From an uncultured Clostridia bacterium (GTDB taxonomy: Bacteria; Bacillota; Clostridia; Oscillospirales; Oscillospiraceae), in the NCBI GenBank assembly GCA_947177115.1, contig CAMWTG010000173.1:1-6052 (forward strand): a stretch of DNA of 6,052 nucleotides, written 5' to 3'. The notes beneath the pieces were generated by a model. That model was not told the origin of the DNA and ran no database searches. It worked only from the letters and a program-made list of their open reading frames with translations. Below, piece by piece: positions 1 through 5,670 of the stretch. Both the position numbers and the translations under genes were made by a program. Position 1 is the stretch's first letter; each line of letters starts with the position of its first letter.

Positions 1-68
1 GTGCCATTGGGCGCTGCCGCCGCACTGCCTGCGGCAAAAGAGAAATTTTGTCTATTTTACCGAACAGG

Positions 69-905
69 CTATGTGACCAGCCCCAGCCGCTCCAGATGCC
101 TTGCGTGCTCCGCGCCGGTGGTGAGGAGATAGAGCCGGGTGGTGTTGATGGAGCTGTGCCCCAGCACATCGGCCAGCTTCACGATATCCCGGCAGGCCCG
201 GTAGAACACCGTGGCGAACAGGTGGCGCAGGTTGTGGGGGAAGACTTTTGAAGCCTCCACCCCGGCCAGGGCGCACAGATCCTTCATCTCCCGCCAGATC
301 TGGCGGCGGGAGATGGATTTCCCGCTTTTGGTACGGAATATTTCGCCGGAGGCGGCTTTTTCCGCGCCGGCGTATTTCAGCAGTTTCCTGCACAGCTTGG
401 CCGGCAGGAGGATGGTGCGGATCTTGCCCTTCAGGCTGATCTCCGCCCTGCCCCGCCGGGCGGCCTCCACCGTGATAAAACGCACCTCGCTGACCCGGAT
501 ACCGGTGGCGCAGATGGTTTCCATCAGCAGCGCCAGCCGCTGCCGGCCCCGGTCCCGGGCGGTCTCCAGCAGGCGGCGGTACTCCTCTCTGGTCAGCTCC
601 CGCCCCTGCTCCCGGAAGGCCCGCCGCTGCACCCGCAGAAAGCGGATCAGGCAGTCCTCCCGGCCCAGAAATTTCAGCAGCCGGTTGACGGCGGAGACCA
701 TGGAGTTGACGGTGGCGGGCGCGCAGCCCTGTTCCAGAAGCGCATCGCGCCATGCGGAGGCCAGCTCCCGGCTCACCGCCCGCTCCCCCAGCCACGCGGC
801 GAAGCGCTCCGCGTCCCGGCGGTATTTGTCGATGGTGCCCTTGCTGCGGTCCTCGGCCCGGAGGCAGTCGGAAAACCGCTCCAGCGTTGTTTTGCAAATT
901 GACAT
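69..905 (-). CDS. Tyrosine site-specific recombinase (phage integrase / XerC-D-like family)
   Basis: A 278-residue tyrosine recombinase, which cuts and rejoins DNA at specific sites through a covalent 3'-phosphotyrosine intermediate. Residues 1 to about 95 form the SAM-like core-binding domain; about 100-278 form the catalytic domain. All expected catalytic residues are visible: R137 (TGIRVSE), K159 in the beta-hairpin (SLKGKIR), H224 and R227 (HNLRH), H250 (LGHSS) and nucleophile Y259 (TTRLYL). The enzyme therefore looks intact and active. I chose the ATG at 905 because AGGGGG lies about seven bases upstream. An in-frame ATG at 938 would add 11 residues but has only an AGG directly abutting it. 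The length is somewhat short of a classical XerC/XerD (about 300 residues), and no dif site or second Xer gene is visible, so the substrate is unknown. It sits last in a minus-strand series behind a two-component/lipoprotein operon. Base composition resembles the neighbours, so there is no clear sign of recent transfer. Confidence 0.93.
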   Translation of the reverse strand: MSICKTTLERFSDCLRAEDRSKGTIDKYRRDAERFAAWLGERAVSRELASAWRDALLEQGCAPATVNSMVSAVNRLLKFLGREDCLIRFLRVQRRAFREQGRELTREEYRRLLETARDRGRQRLALLMETICATGIRVSEVRFITVEAARRGRAEISLKGKIRTILLPAKLCRKLLKYAGAEKAASGEIFRTKSGKSISRRQIWREMKDLCALAGVEASKVFPHNLRHLFATVFYRACRDIVKLADVLGHSSINTTRLYLLTTGAEHARHLERLGLVT

Positions 906-960
906 AACGATCCCCCTTTTCCGTGTGATGTCTTTCATCCTACAGAAAAGGGGGATCGTT
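906..960 (-). repeat. Perfect 16-bp inverted repeat covering the recombinase leader and ribosome binding site
   Basis: The plus strand carries AACGATCCCCCTTTTC at 906-921 and its exact reverse complement GAAAAGGGGGATCGTT at 945-960, separated by 23 bases. In a minus-strand transcript this gives a 16-bp hairpin whose 3' arm ends directly at the recombinase ATG (905) and contains the AGGGGG ribosome binding site. Folding would therefore hide the site. No T-run follows on either strand, so it is not a standard terminator. On the minus strand, TAGGAT (plus 937-942) in the loop is a possible weak -10 element; a transcript starting there would lack the 5' arm and leave the ribosome binding site free. 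No good -35 accompanies it. Alternatives are a recombinase operator or recombination site, or a small palindromic repeat element. The repeat is certain; its role is inferred. Confidence 0.9.
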
Positions 961-1002
961 GCGCAGCGGGAGGCCGCTCCCCCGGGAAGACGCTCCGCCC
1001 CC

Positions 1003-1914
1003 TCATCCCTGGGGCCGCACCGCCGCCTGCTCCACCGGGACCTGGCCGAAGAGCTTCATCTCCTCGCCGTCCGCCAGCAGGCGGATTTCCTCCACGGCAT
1101 CGATGGAATACAGGGACTCCGCCAGGGACCACAGGATCATCCGCTGGCTCTCCTCGTCCTCCGGCAGGCTCTCCAGGGCCGCTGCCGGGAGGCTCACAGT
1201 GCAGATGCCGTTTTCCACCCGGACATAATTGACCGCGAACCCCTCGGGGATGGCCCGGCGCAGCTCCCGGTCCTCCGGCCCCTCCAGCAGGGCCGCTACC
1301 AGGGTCTCCGCCAGGGTCTGGCCCTCGTAGAGGGAGAGCGTCCGCCGCTCCTCCGCCAGCGCGCCGTTGGCGTCCAGGAAATACAGCCCCACCTCCACCG
1401 TCTGCAGTACATCGTCCATATCGCTGAGCAGTACGTCCCGCTCATAAAACACCTGCTTGGGCTGATGGCCCACGGCCCGGCCGTGGACGGTGATCCGCAC
1501 CGCCCGCACGCTCTCCAGGGCCGTCAGCGACAGCGTCAGGCAGTAGTCCGCCAGCGTCAGCGCCACGCCGGACAGCTCCCGCAGCTCATCGCTGAGATCC
1601 ACATGGGCCGTCCGGTCCTGGAGCTCCAGGCTCAGCAGCTCCGTTCCCTCCGGCAGGGGGCTGGTCAGTTCGCCCCCGGAGGGCCCCGCCAGCAGCCGCT
1701 CCACCACCGCCCGGGCGATCTCCTGGTCGTCCGCGCCCTCCGGCAGCGCCAGCGGTTCCCGGACCGCCTGGATGCGGTCCCCGCCCCTGGCTTCCTCCTC
1801 GGGGGCCAGGTAGTAGATCAGCGCGCCATCCTCGCCGTCCTCCGGCTGGCTGGGGGCGGCGCAGGCCGCCAGCAGCAGCAGGGCCAGAAGGGCACAGGCG
1901 GTCTTCTTGTTCAT
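1003..1914 (-). CDS. Lipoprotein with two GerMN domains (GerM-like)
   Basis: A 303-residue exported lipoprotein. The N-terminus has two lysines, a hydrophobic stretch (residues 7-17) and a lipobox LAAC with the lipidated cysteine at C18, so the mature protein should sit on the outer face of the cytoplasmic membrane. Two GerMN domains follow, at about 30-150 and 172-292. Each has the family pattern of a helix ending in LL-x-GP, then PEG and a beta-hairpin: LLAGP...SPLPEGTELLS with TAHVDLS in the first, LLEGP...AIPEGFAVNY with CTVSLP in the second. Tandem GerMN domains are the layout of Bacillus GerM, a sporulation lipoprotein linked to the SpoIIIA-SpoIIQ channel. Single GerMN domains also occur in actinobacterial LpqB, the partner of kinase MtrB. 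Its ATG overlaps the kinase stop codon (ATGA), with GAGGAAG upstream, so it is translationally coupled to the kinase. That coupling favours a role with the sensor rather than a purely sporulation role, but this is inference. Confidence 0.88.
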   Translation of the reverse strand: MNKKTACALLALLLLAACAAPSQPEDGEDGALIYYLAPEEEARGGDRIQAVREPLALPEGADDQEIARAVVERLLAGPSGGELTSPLPEGTELLSLELQDRTAHVDLSDELRELSGVALTLADYCLTLSLTALESVRAVRITVHGRAVGHQPKQVFYERDVLLSDMDDVLQTVEVGLYFLDANGALAEERRTLSLYEGQTLAETLVAALLEGPEDRELRRAIPEGFAVNYVRVENGICTVSLPAAALESLPEDEESQRMILWSLAESLYSIDAVEEIRLLADGEEMKLFGQVPVEQAAVRPQG

Positions 1915-3311
1915 GGCTCTTCCTCACCGCTCCTTTCCACACCGGGCAGCGTCACGATAAATCGGGTCCCCCCTCCCGGCACGCCCTCCGCCTGGATGGC
2001 GCCGCCCCGGCGGCTGACGGTGTCGCTGACGATGCTCAGCCCCAGTCCGGTGCCGCCGGCGGCCCGGGAGCGGGCCTTGTCCACCCGGTAGAACCGCTTG
2101 AATACGTTGGACAGCTCTCCATCGGGGATGCCGATGCCATTGTCCTCCACCGTGATGACCGCCGTCTCCCCTTTGGGCTCCGCCTTGATGCGGACGTAGC
2201 CGCCGGGGCGGTTGTACTTGATGGCGTTTTCCGCCAGGTTGTAGATGATCTGGTGCAGCTCCCCCTCCGTGGCCACCGCCGCCGCGCCGGTGATGCTGAC
2301 CACCAGGATCTCCACGCCCTTCTCCTCTGCCACGGGCCGGAGCATCCGCACCACCCGCCCGGTCACCGGGGCGATCTCTGTCCGCTCCGCCGCCTCGGCC
2401 ACCCCGCTGTCCAGCCTGGTCAGGCGCAGCAGGTCCTCGGTGATGCGGCTGAGCCGCTCCGCCTCCTGGCCGATGTCGCTGACGAACTCCCGGGCGGTGG
2501 CGTTGTCCATGTTCTCGTTCTGTAGAATAGAGTCTGTCAGCAGGCGGATGGCCGCCAGCGGCGTCTTCAATTCGTGAGAGGCATCGGAGACAAACTGCCG
2601 CCGGGCGCTCTCCGTCTCCTGCAGGCGGTCCACCAGGTCGTTGAACTCCCCGGCGATCTGGGTGAATTCATCGTGGCCGGAGAGGATGGCCCGCCGGTTA
2701 TAGGCCCCCTCCCGGACTCCCCGGATGGCGTTTTGCAGGCTGGCCAGCCGGCGGGTCAGCTGCCGGGAGAAGATCATGCTCAGCATGACCACCAGGGCCG
2801 CGATGCCGATGGAGATGCTCAGCAGGGTGCTGCTGAGATTTTCCAGCAGGGAGGCCTGCTGGGTGTCGTACTCATAGACATAGATGCCGCCGATGATCTG
2901 GTTGCGGTACAGTACCGGCTGGGCGGCGGAGGAGTGAAAGGCCCCTTCCTTGTATACGCTGTACATGTAGGAATTTCCCTGCAGCGCCTCCACCAGGTCG
3001 TTGTAGAAGACATACCGGCCCGCGGCGCTGCCCACCTCGCGGGTGTCGTAAAGCACCCGCCCGCAGGCGTCCGTCACGATAGACCGGGAAATGCCCGCCA
3101 CGTCCACTCCCGCCAGGGCCTGCCCCACATTTTCCTCCGTCAGCTCGTCCAGGCCCGACAGAGCGGTGTTCAGCGCCGCCGCGCCGCTGAGGAGGGTGCT
3201 GCGCTTGGCCTGAAATACCAGGTCCTGGCTGACCAGCAGCGGATACGTGTTCATCAGCACCATGACCGCCAGGAGCATGGTCAGATAGCTGGCGCTGATC
3301 TTCAGCTGCAA
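1911..3311 (-). CDS. Membrane sensor histidine kinase (PhoR/WalK-like)
   Basis: The sensor partner of the adjacent response regulator. Numbering from the TTG at 3311 (466 residues): transmembrane segment at about 5-27; extracytoplasmic domain at about 28-158, probably PAS/Cache-like (VTDACGRVLYDT, then GGIYVYEYD); second transmembrane segment at about 159-181; HAMP at about 182-235. The HisKA domain carries phospho-acceptor H246 in SHELKTPL. The ATPase domain shows an N box (NLAENAIKYN, about 358-367), a G1 box DNGIGIP from about 390, an F box FKRFYRVDKARS and a G2 box GTGLGLSIV. All catalytic motifs are intact. Start choice: an in-frame TTG at 3341 gives ten more residues and overlaps the regulator, but has only GGGGAG abutting it. 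The TTG at 3311 has AGGGTAGGA at good spacing and lies just past the regulator stop. Either start is TTG, which suggests modest translation. The 3' end overlaps the lipoprotein start by four bases. The signal sensed is unknown; the neighbours suggest the cell envelope. Confidence 0.95.
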   Translation of the reverse strand: MQLKISASYLTMLLAVMVLMNTYPLLVSQDLVFQAKRSTLLSGAAALNTALSGLDELTEENVGQALAGVDVAGISRSIVTDACGRVLYDTREVGSAAGRYVFYNDLVEALQGNSYMYSVYKEGAFHSSAAQPVLYRNQIIGGIYVYEYDTQQASLLENLSSTLLSISIGIAALVVMLSMIFSRQLTRRLASLQNAIRGVREGAYNRRAILSGHDEFTQIAGEFNDLVDRLQETESARRQFVSDASHELKTPLAAIRLLTDSILQNENMDNATAREFVSDIGQEAERLSRITEDLLRLTRLDSGVAEAAERTEIAPVTGRVVRMLRPVAEEKGVEILVVSITGAAAVATEGELHQIIYNLAENAIKYNRPGGYVRIKAEPKGETAVITVEDNGIGIPDGELSNVFKRFYRVDKARSRAAGGTGLGLSIVSDTVSRRGGAIQAEGVPGGGTRFIVTLPGVERSGEEEP

Positions 3312-3318
3312 AGAGATC

Positions 3319-3999
3319 CTACCCTTTAAAATAGTAGCCAACTCCCCACTTTGTCAGGATATATTCCGGTTCCGCCGGCTGGCGTTCCAGCTTCTCCCGC
3401 AGACGCCGGATGTGGACGTCCACCGTCCGGTAGTCTCCGGCATAGCTGTAGCCCCACACCACGTTCATCAGGTTTTCCCGGCTGTACACCCGCCGGGGAT
3501 TCTTCATCAGCAGCTCGATGAGGTCGTACTCCTTGGCGGTCAGCTCCACCGTCTCCCCGTCCCGGACGGCTACCCGCTGCTCGGTGTCCAGCGTCAGGTC
3601 CCCCGCGGTGATGAGGCTGGCGGATTGGCCCTGCTTGCCGCCGGAGGCCCGGCGGAGCATGGCCCGGATCCGGGCCTTCAGCTCCAGGATGTTGAAGGGC
3701 TTGGTGATATAGTCGTCCGCCCCGCACTCAAAGCCGATGATCTTGTCCGTGTCCTCGCTGCGGGCGGTCAGCATGATGATGGGCACGTTGGAAAACTCCC
3801 GGATGCGCATACACGCCTCCAGGCCATCGATCTCCGGCATCATCAGATCCAGAATGATCAGATCGAAGCCCCCCGTCCGGGCCAGCTCCACCGCCGCCGC
3901 CCCATCGTAGGCGCATTCCACCTGGTATCCCTCGTTCTCCAAGTTGAACTTGATGCCCTTGACCAGCAGCCGCTCATCGTCTACAACCAATATTTTCAT
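3319..3999 (-). CDS. OmpR/PhoB-family response regulator
   Basis: A 226-residue two-component transcription factor, first gene of the minus-strand operon. The receiver domain (about 1-120) has the acidic pair D7-D8, phospho-acceptor D51 (LIILDLMMPEIDG), T78 and K100 (YITKPF). The C-terminal winged helix (about 130-225) ends with the typical recognition-helix pattern YRTVDVHIRRLREKLE and the wing GVGYYF. It should be phosphorylated by the kinase encoded directly downstream and bind DNA as a dimer on tandem half-sites. The start at 3999 is preferred over an in-frame ATG at 4059 because MKILVVDDE is the canonical family N-terminus and AGGAG lies six bases before it. The longer start would add a 20-residue tail with no family counterpart. 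The sequence resembles PhoB/PhoP/WalR-type regulators, but I cannot assign a specific orthologue. Confidence 0.95.
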   Translation of the reverse strand: MKILVVDDERLLVKGIKFNLENEGYQVECAYDGAAAVELARTGGFDLIILDLMMPEIDGLEACMRIREFSNVPIIMLTARSEDTDKIIGFECGADDYITKPFNILELKARIRAMLRRASGGKQGQSASLITAGDLTLDTEQRVAVRDGETVELTAKEYDLIELLMKNPRRVYSRENLMNVVWGYSYAGDYRTVDVHIRRLREKLERQPAEPEYILTKWGVGYYFKG

Positions 4000-4025
4000 G
4001 AGGGCTCCTCCCTGCTCTGTTCCTC

Positions 4026-4065
4026 TGTCCGGCCGTTGTTTTATCCGGTCTCCGGACACTTTTTT
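4026..4065. promoter_or_regulatory. Inverted repeat with T-run in the divergent region (candidate operator or terminator)
   Basis: TGTCCGG (4026-4032) and CCGGACA (4052-4058) are perfect inverted repeats separated by 19 bases. TCCGG occurs three times within them, at 4028-4032, 4044-4048 and 4051-4055. On the plus strand the second arm is followed by C and six Ts (4060-4065), giving a terminator-like shape although the loop is large. No plus-strand gene ends here, so a terminator would only stop antisense transcription. The element also lies just upstream of the carboxypeptidase -35 box and within the probable leader of the response regulator gene. An operator for the adjacent regulator is an equally good reading. 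The repeat is seen; the function is inferred. Confidence 0.5.
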
Positions 4066-4069
4066 CTTA

Positions 4070-4098
4070 TTGAACTTCCAGCCGTTATTTGCTATACT
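4070..4098 (+). promoter_or_regulatory. Sigma-A-type promoter of the carboxypeptidase gene
   Basis: A -35 box TTGAAC (4070-4075) and a -10 box TATACT (4093-4098) are separated by exactly 17 bases, and TGC directly precedes the -10 box as an extended -10. Transcription should start around 4104-4107, leaving a leader of about 80 bases before the ATG at 4188. Both hexamers are near consensus, so this should be a fairly strong housekeeping promoter. The leader has a GGAGG at 4127-4131 with no usable start codon near it, and no riboswitch that I recognise. I found no comparably good promoter for the minus-strand operon in the same 188 bases. Confidence 0.78.
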
Positions 4099-4187
4099 GA
4101 TAGGGACAAATCCGCCGGATCTCCCTGGAGGAACGGCTGAACATCATACACTGCCAAACAGTATACCATATTCTTGGAGAAAATGAT

Positions 4188-5600
4188 ATGAAAATTCGCC
4201 GCATTTACGCTCTTTTTTTCAGCCTGCTCATCCTCCTGTCCCTGGCGGCTCCCGCAATGGCCGCCGAAGGCGGCCAGGAGCCGGATCCCGCGCCGGAGGA
4301 GGAGGCCTCCTTCTATATCGAGGCCAAGGCCGCCCTCCTCATCGACCCGGACACCGAGGAGGTCCTTTATGAGCAGAATGCCTACGAAAGCCTCTACCCC
4401 GCCAGCGTAACGAAGATCCTGACCTGCCTGCTGGTGCTGGAGGCCATTGATCAGGGCAAGCTGTCCATGGACACCATCCTCACCGCCTCCGAGACTGCCA
4501 TCTCCGCCGTCCCCCCCGATGGCAGCAACGTGGGCATCAAGCCCGGTGAGGAGCTGGCGGTGGAGGAGCTGCTTTACTGCATCATGCTCTCCTCCGCCAA
4601 TGAGGGCTGCAACATGCTGGCGGAGGCCGTGGATGGGTCCATTGAGGCCTTTGTGGACCGGATGAACCGGAAAGCCGGTGAGCTGGGCTGCGAGGGCTCC
4701 CACTTCAGCAACACCAACGGCCTGCCGGACGCGGACCACTACACCACCGCCTGGGATCTCTGGCTGATCATCAAGGCCGCCCGGGCCTATCCCGACTTTC
4801 ACTCCATTGTGAACACCACTTATCACGAGGTCCCCGCCACCAATCTTGCCGAGGCCCGGCAGCTGTACAACACCAATTACCTCATTTCCAGCTACCGGAC
4901 CAGCTACTACCTTTACCGGGGGGCCAACGGCATCAAGACCGGCTCCACCAGTGCCGCCGGCTACTGCCTGGCCGCCTCCGCCACCCGGGAGGACCGCAGC
5001 CTGGTAAGCGTGGTATTGGGCGCGGAGCAGGTCAAGATAGACGATCTGACCCTCACCAAAAGCTTCACCGGGACGGCGAAGCTCTTCGATTTGGGCTTCA
5101 ACGGCTTCGAGCGCAAGATTCTCCTGGCCGGAGACGAGTTGGTGGGAGAGGTCGGTGTGGAGCTGTCCCAGCAGCAGAACACGGTGAAGGTCCACCCCGC
5201 CCAGGAGATCGAGCGCCTTCTGCCCGTGGATATGGACCCCGTTGCTGACATCGACCGGATCATTACTTATACCGCTGAGAGCGTGGAGGCCCCCGTCTCC
5301 AAGGGGCAGGTCATGGGCCGGATCACGCTCCGGTCCGGCGATACCGTTTACGCCGAGGTGGATCTGCTGGCGGATGAGGACGTTTCCGTCTCCCGCCTTC
5401 TGGTCTTCCGCCGGGACCTGGTGGACTTCCTTCATAAGCCCACCCCCTGGCTCATCCTGGGCGGGGCGGCTGCTCTCCTGACGCTGCTCCTGATCCTCCG
5501 GGCCGTTGTCCGGGCCCGCCGCAGGAACTATAACCGCCGGCAGGCCGCGCGGCATGGCCGCGGAAGCGGCAACGGCGGATACCGCGGACGGAGACGGTAG
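4188..5600 (+). CDS. D-Ala-D-Ala carboxypeptidase (serine-type, PBP5/DacF-like, peptidase S11)
   Basis: A 470-residue secreted peptidoglycan enzyme that should remove the terminal D-alanine from stem pentapeptides and so limit cross-linking. Residues 1-26 are a signal peptide (basic MKIRR, hydrophobic core, AMA cleavage region). The catalytic domain spans about 40-285 with all three active-site motifs: S73-V-T-K76 (nucleophile and general base), S136-A-N138 and K250-T-G252. Residues about 300-400 match the PBP5 C-terminal beta domain. A strong transmembrane helix at about 420-440 anchors the protein. It is followed by a very basic, Gly/Arg-rich tail of about 28 residues (RRRNYNRR... ending GYRGRRR). 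PBP5 itself uses an amphipathic helix, so the full membrane span and tail differ from the model. GGAGA about eight bases before the ATG supports the start. The gene is divergent from the two-component operon and likely driven by the promoter at 4070-4098. It could be vegetative (DacA-like) or sporulation-linked (DacF-like); the sequence does not decide. Confidence 0.94.
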   Translation: MKIRRIYALFFSLLILLSLAAPAMAAEGGQEPDPAPEEEASFYIEAKAALLIDPDTEEVLYEQNAYESLYPASVTKILTCLLVLEAIDQGKLSMDTILTASETAISAVPPDGSNVGIKPGEELAVEELLYCIMLSSANEGCNMLAEAVDGSIEAFVDRMNRKAGELGCEGSHFSNTNGLPDADHYTTAWDLWLIIKAARAYPDFHSIVNTTYHEVPATNLAEARQLYNTNYLISSYRTSYYLYRGANGIKTGSTSAAGYCLAASATREDRSLVSVVLGAEQVKIDDLTLTKSFTGTAKLFDLGFNGFERKILLAGDELVGEVGVELSQQQNTVKVHPAQEIERLLPVDMDPVADIDRIITYTAESVEAPVSKGQVMGRITLRSGDTVYAEVDLLADEDVSVSRLLVFRRDLVDFLHKPTPWLILGGAAALLTLLLILRAVVRARRRNYNRRQAARHGRGSGNGGYRGRRR

Positions 5601-5603
5601 GAC

Positions 5604-5617
5604 GGGACGCCGGTCCC
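5604..5617 (+). other. Short hairpin just after the carboxypeptidase stop
   Basis: GGGAC (5604-5608) and GTCCC (5613-5617) can pair around a GCCG loop. An outer set of pairs, CGGACGGAG (5585-5593) with CTCTGTCCG (5617-5625) including one G-U wobble, could extend it; base 5617 is shared, so one of the two pairings must yield there. No T-run follows, so it does not look like an intrinsic terminator. It may only stabilise the mRNA end, or be chance pairing in GC-rich DNA. Confidence 0.3.
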
Positions 5618-5640
5618 TCTGTCCGCTATCTCCATAAATC

Positions 5641-5659
5641 CCCATCCGGCATGGGTTTT
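5641..5659 (+). terminator. Weak terminator-like hairpin before queH
   Basis: CCCAT (5641-5645) pairs with ATGGG (5651-5655) around a five-base loop. TTTT follows at once, then GAGG, then another TTTT at 5664-5667. The stem is only five base pairs and the U-run is broken, so any termination would be partial. The GAGG inside this stretch is the likely queH ribosome binding site, so the hairpin could instead affect queH translation. A preQ1 riboswitch, common before queuosine genes, was looked for by eye and not recognised. Confidence 0.25.
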
Positions 5660-5670
5660 GAGGTTTTGCT

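Noticed and set aside
15..50. Hairpins downstream of the recombinase stop (TGCCGC/GCGGCA at 15-36; CAAAA/TTTTG at 35-50)
   Set aside because: Neither has a U-run in the direction of the recombinase transcript, and the second stem is weak and AT-only, so I do not call a terminator. Nothing else is visible in bases 1-68.
906..960. Classical invertible promoter flanked by inverted repeats
   Set aside because: Only 23 bases lie between the arms, too short for known invertible segments and too short to hold a full promoter. It is kept as a leader hairpin or operator instead.
968..981. GGGAG/CTCCC hairpin between the lipoprotein and recombinase genes, considered as a terminator
   Set aside because: Only five base pairs and no T-run on either strand; expected by chance at this GC content.
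211..2091. 626-codon open frame on the plus strand across the recombinase, lipoprotein and kinase genes
   Set aside because: It spans three well-supported minus-strand genes and the inverted repeat, is rich in Arg/Ser/Gln without domains, and has no sensible ribosome binding site. It is a GC-driven shadow.
2574..3329. 251-codon plus-strand open frame opposite the kinase
   Set aside because: Antisense to conserved HAMP, transmembrane and sensor regions. The translation is a low-complexity Gln/Gly/Val/His mix with no recognisable family.
4104..4187. Riboswitch or small leader peptide in the carboxypeptidase leader
   Set aside because: A GGAGG is present at 4127-4131 but no start codon follows at usable spacing, and only short stems such as ACTG/CAGT at 4150-4162 can form. 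No known riboswitch pattern was recognised.
4092..5645. 517-codon open frame on the minus strand, opposite the carboxypeptidase
   Set aside because: It is an exact antisense shadow of a gene with full active-site motifs. Its translation is a low-complexity Gly/Val/Gln/His mix with no domain, which is typical of the opposite strand in GC-rich DNA.
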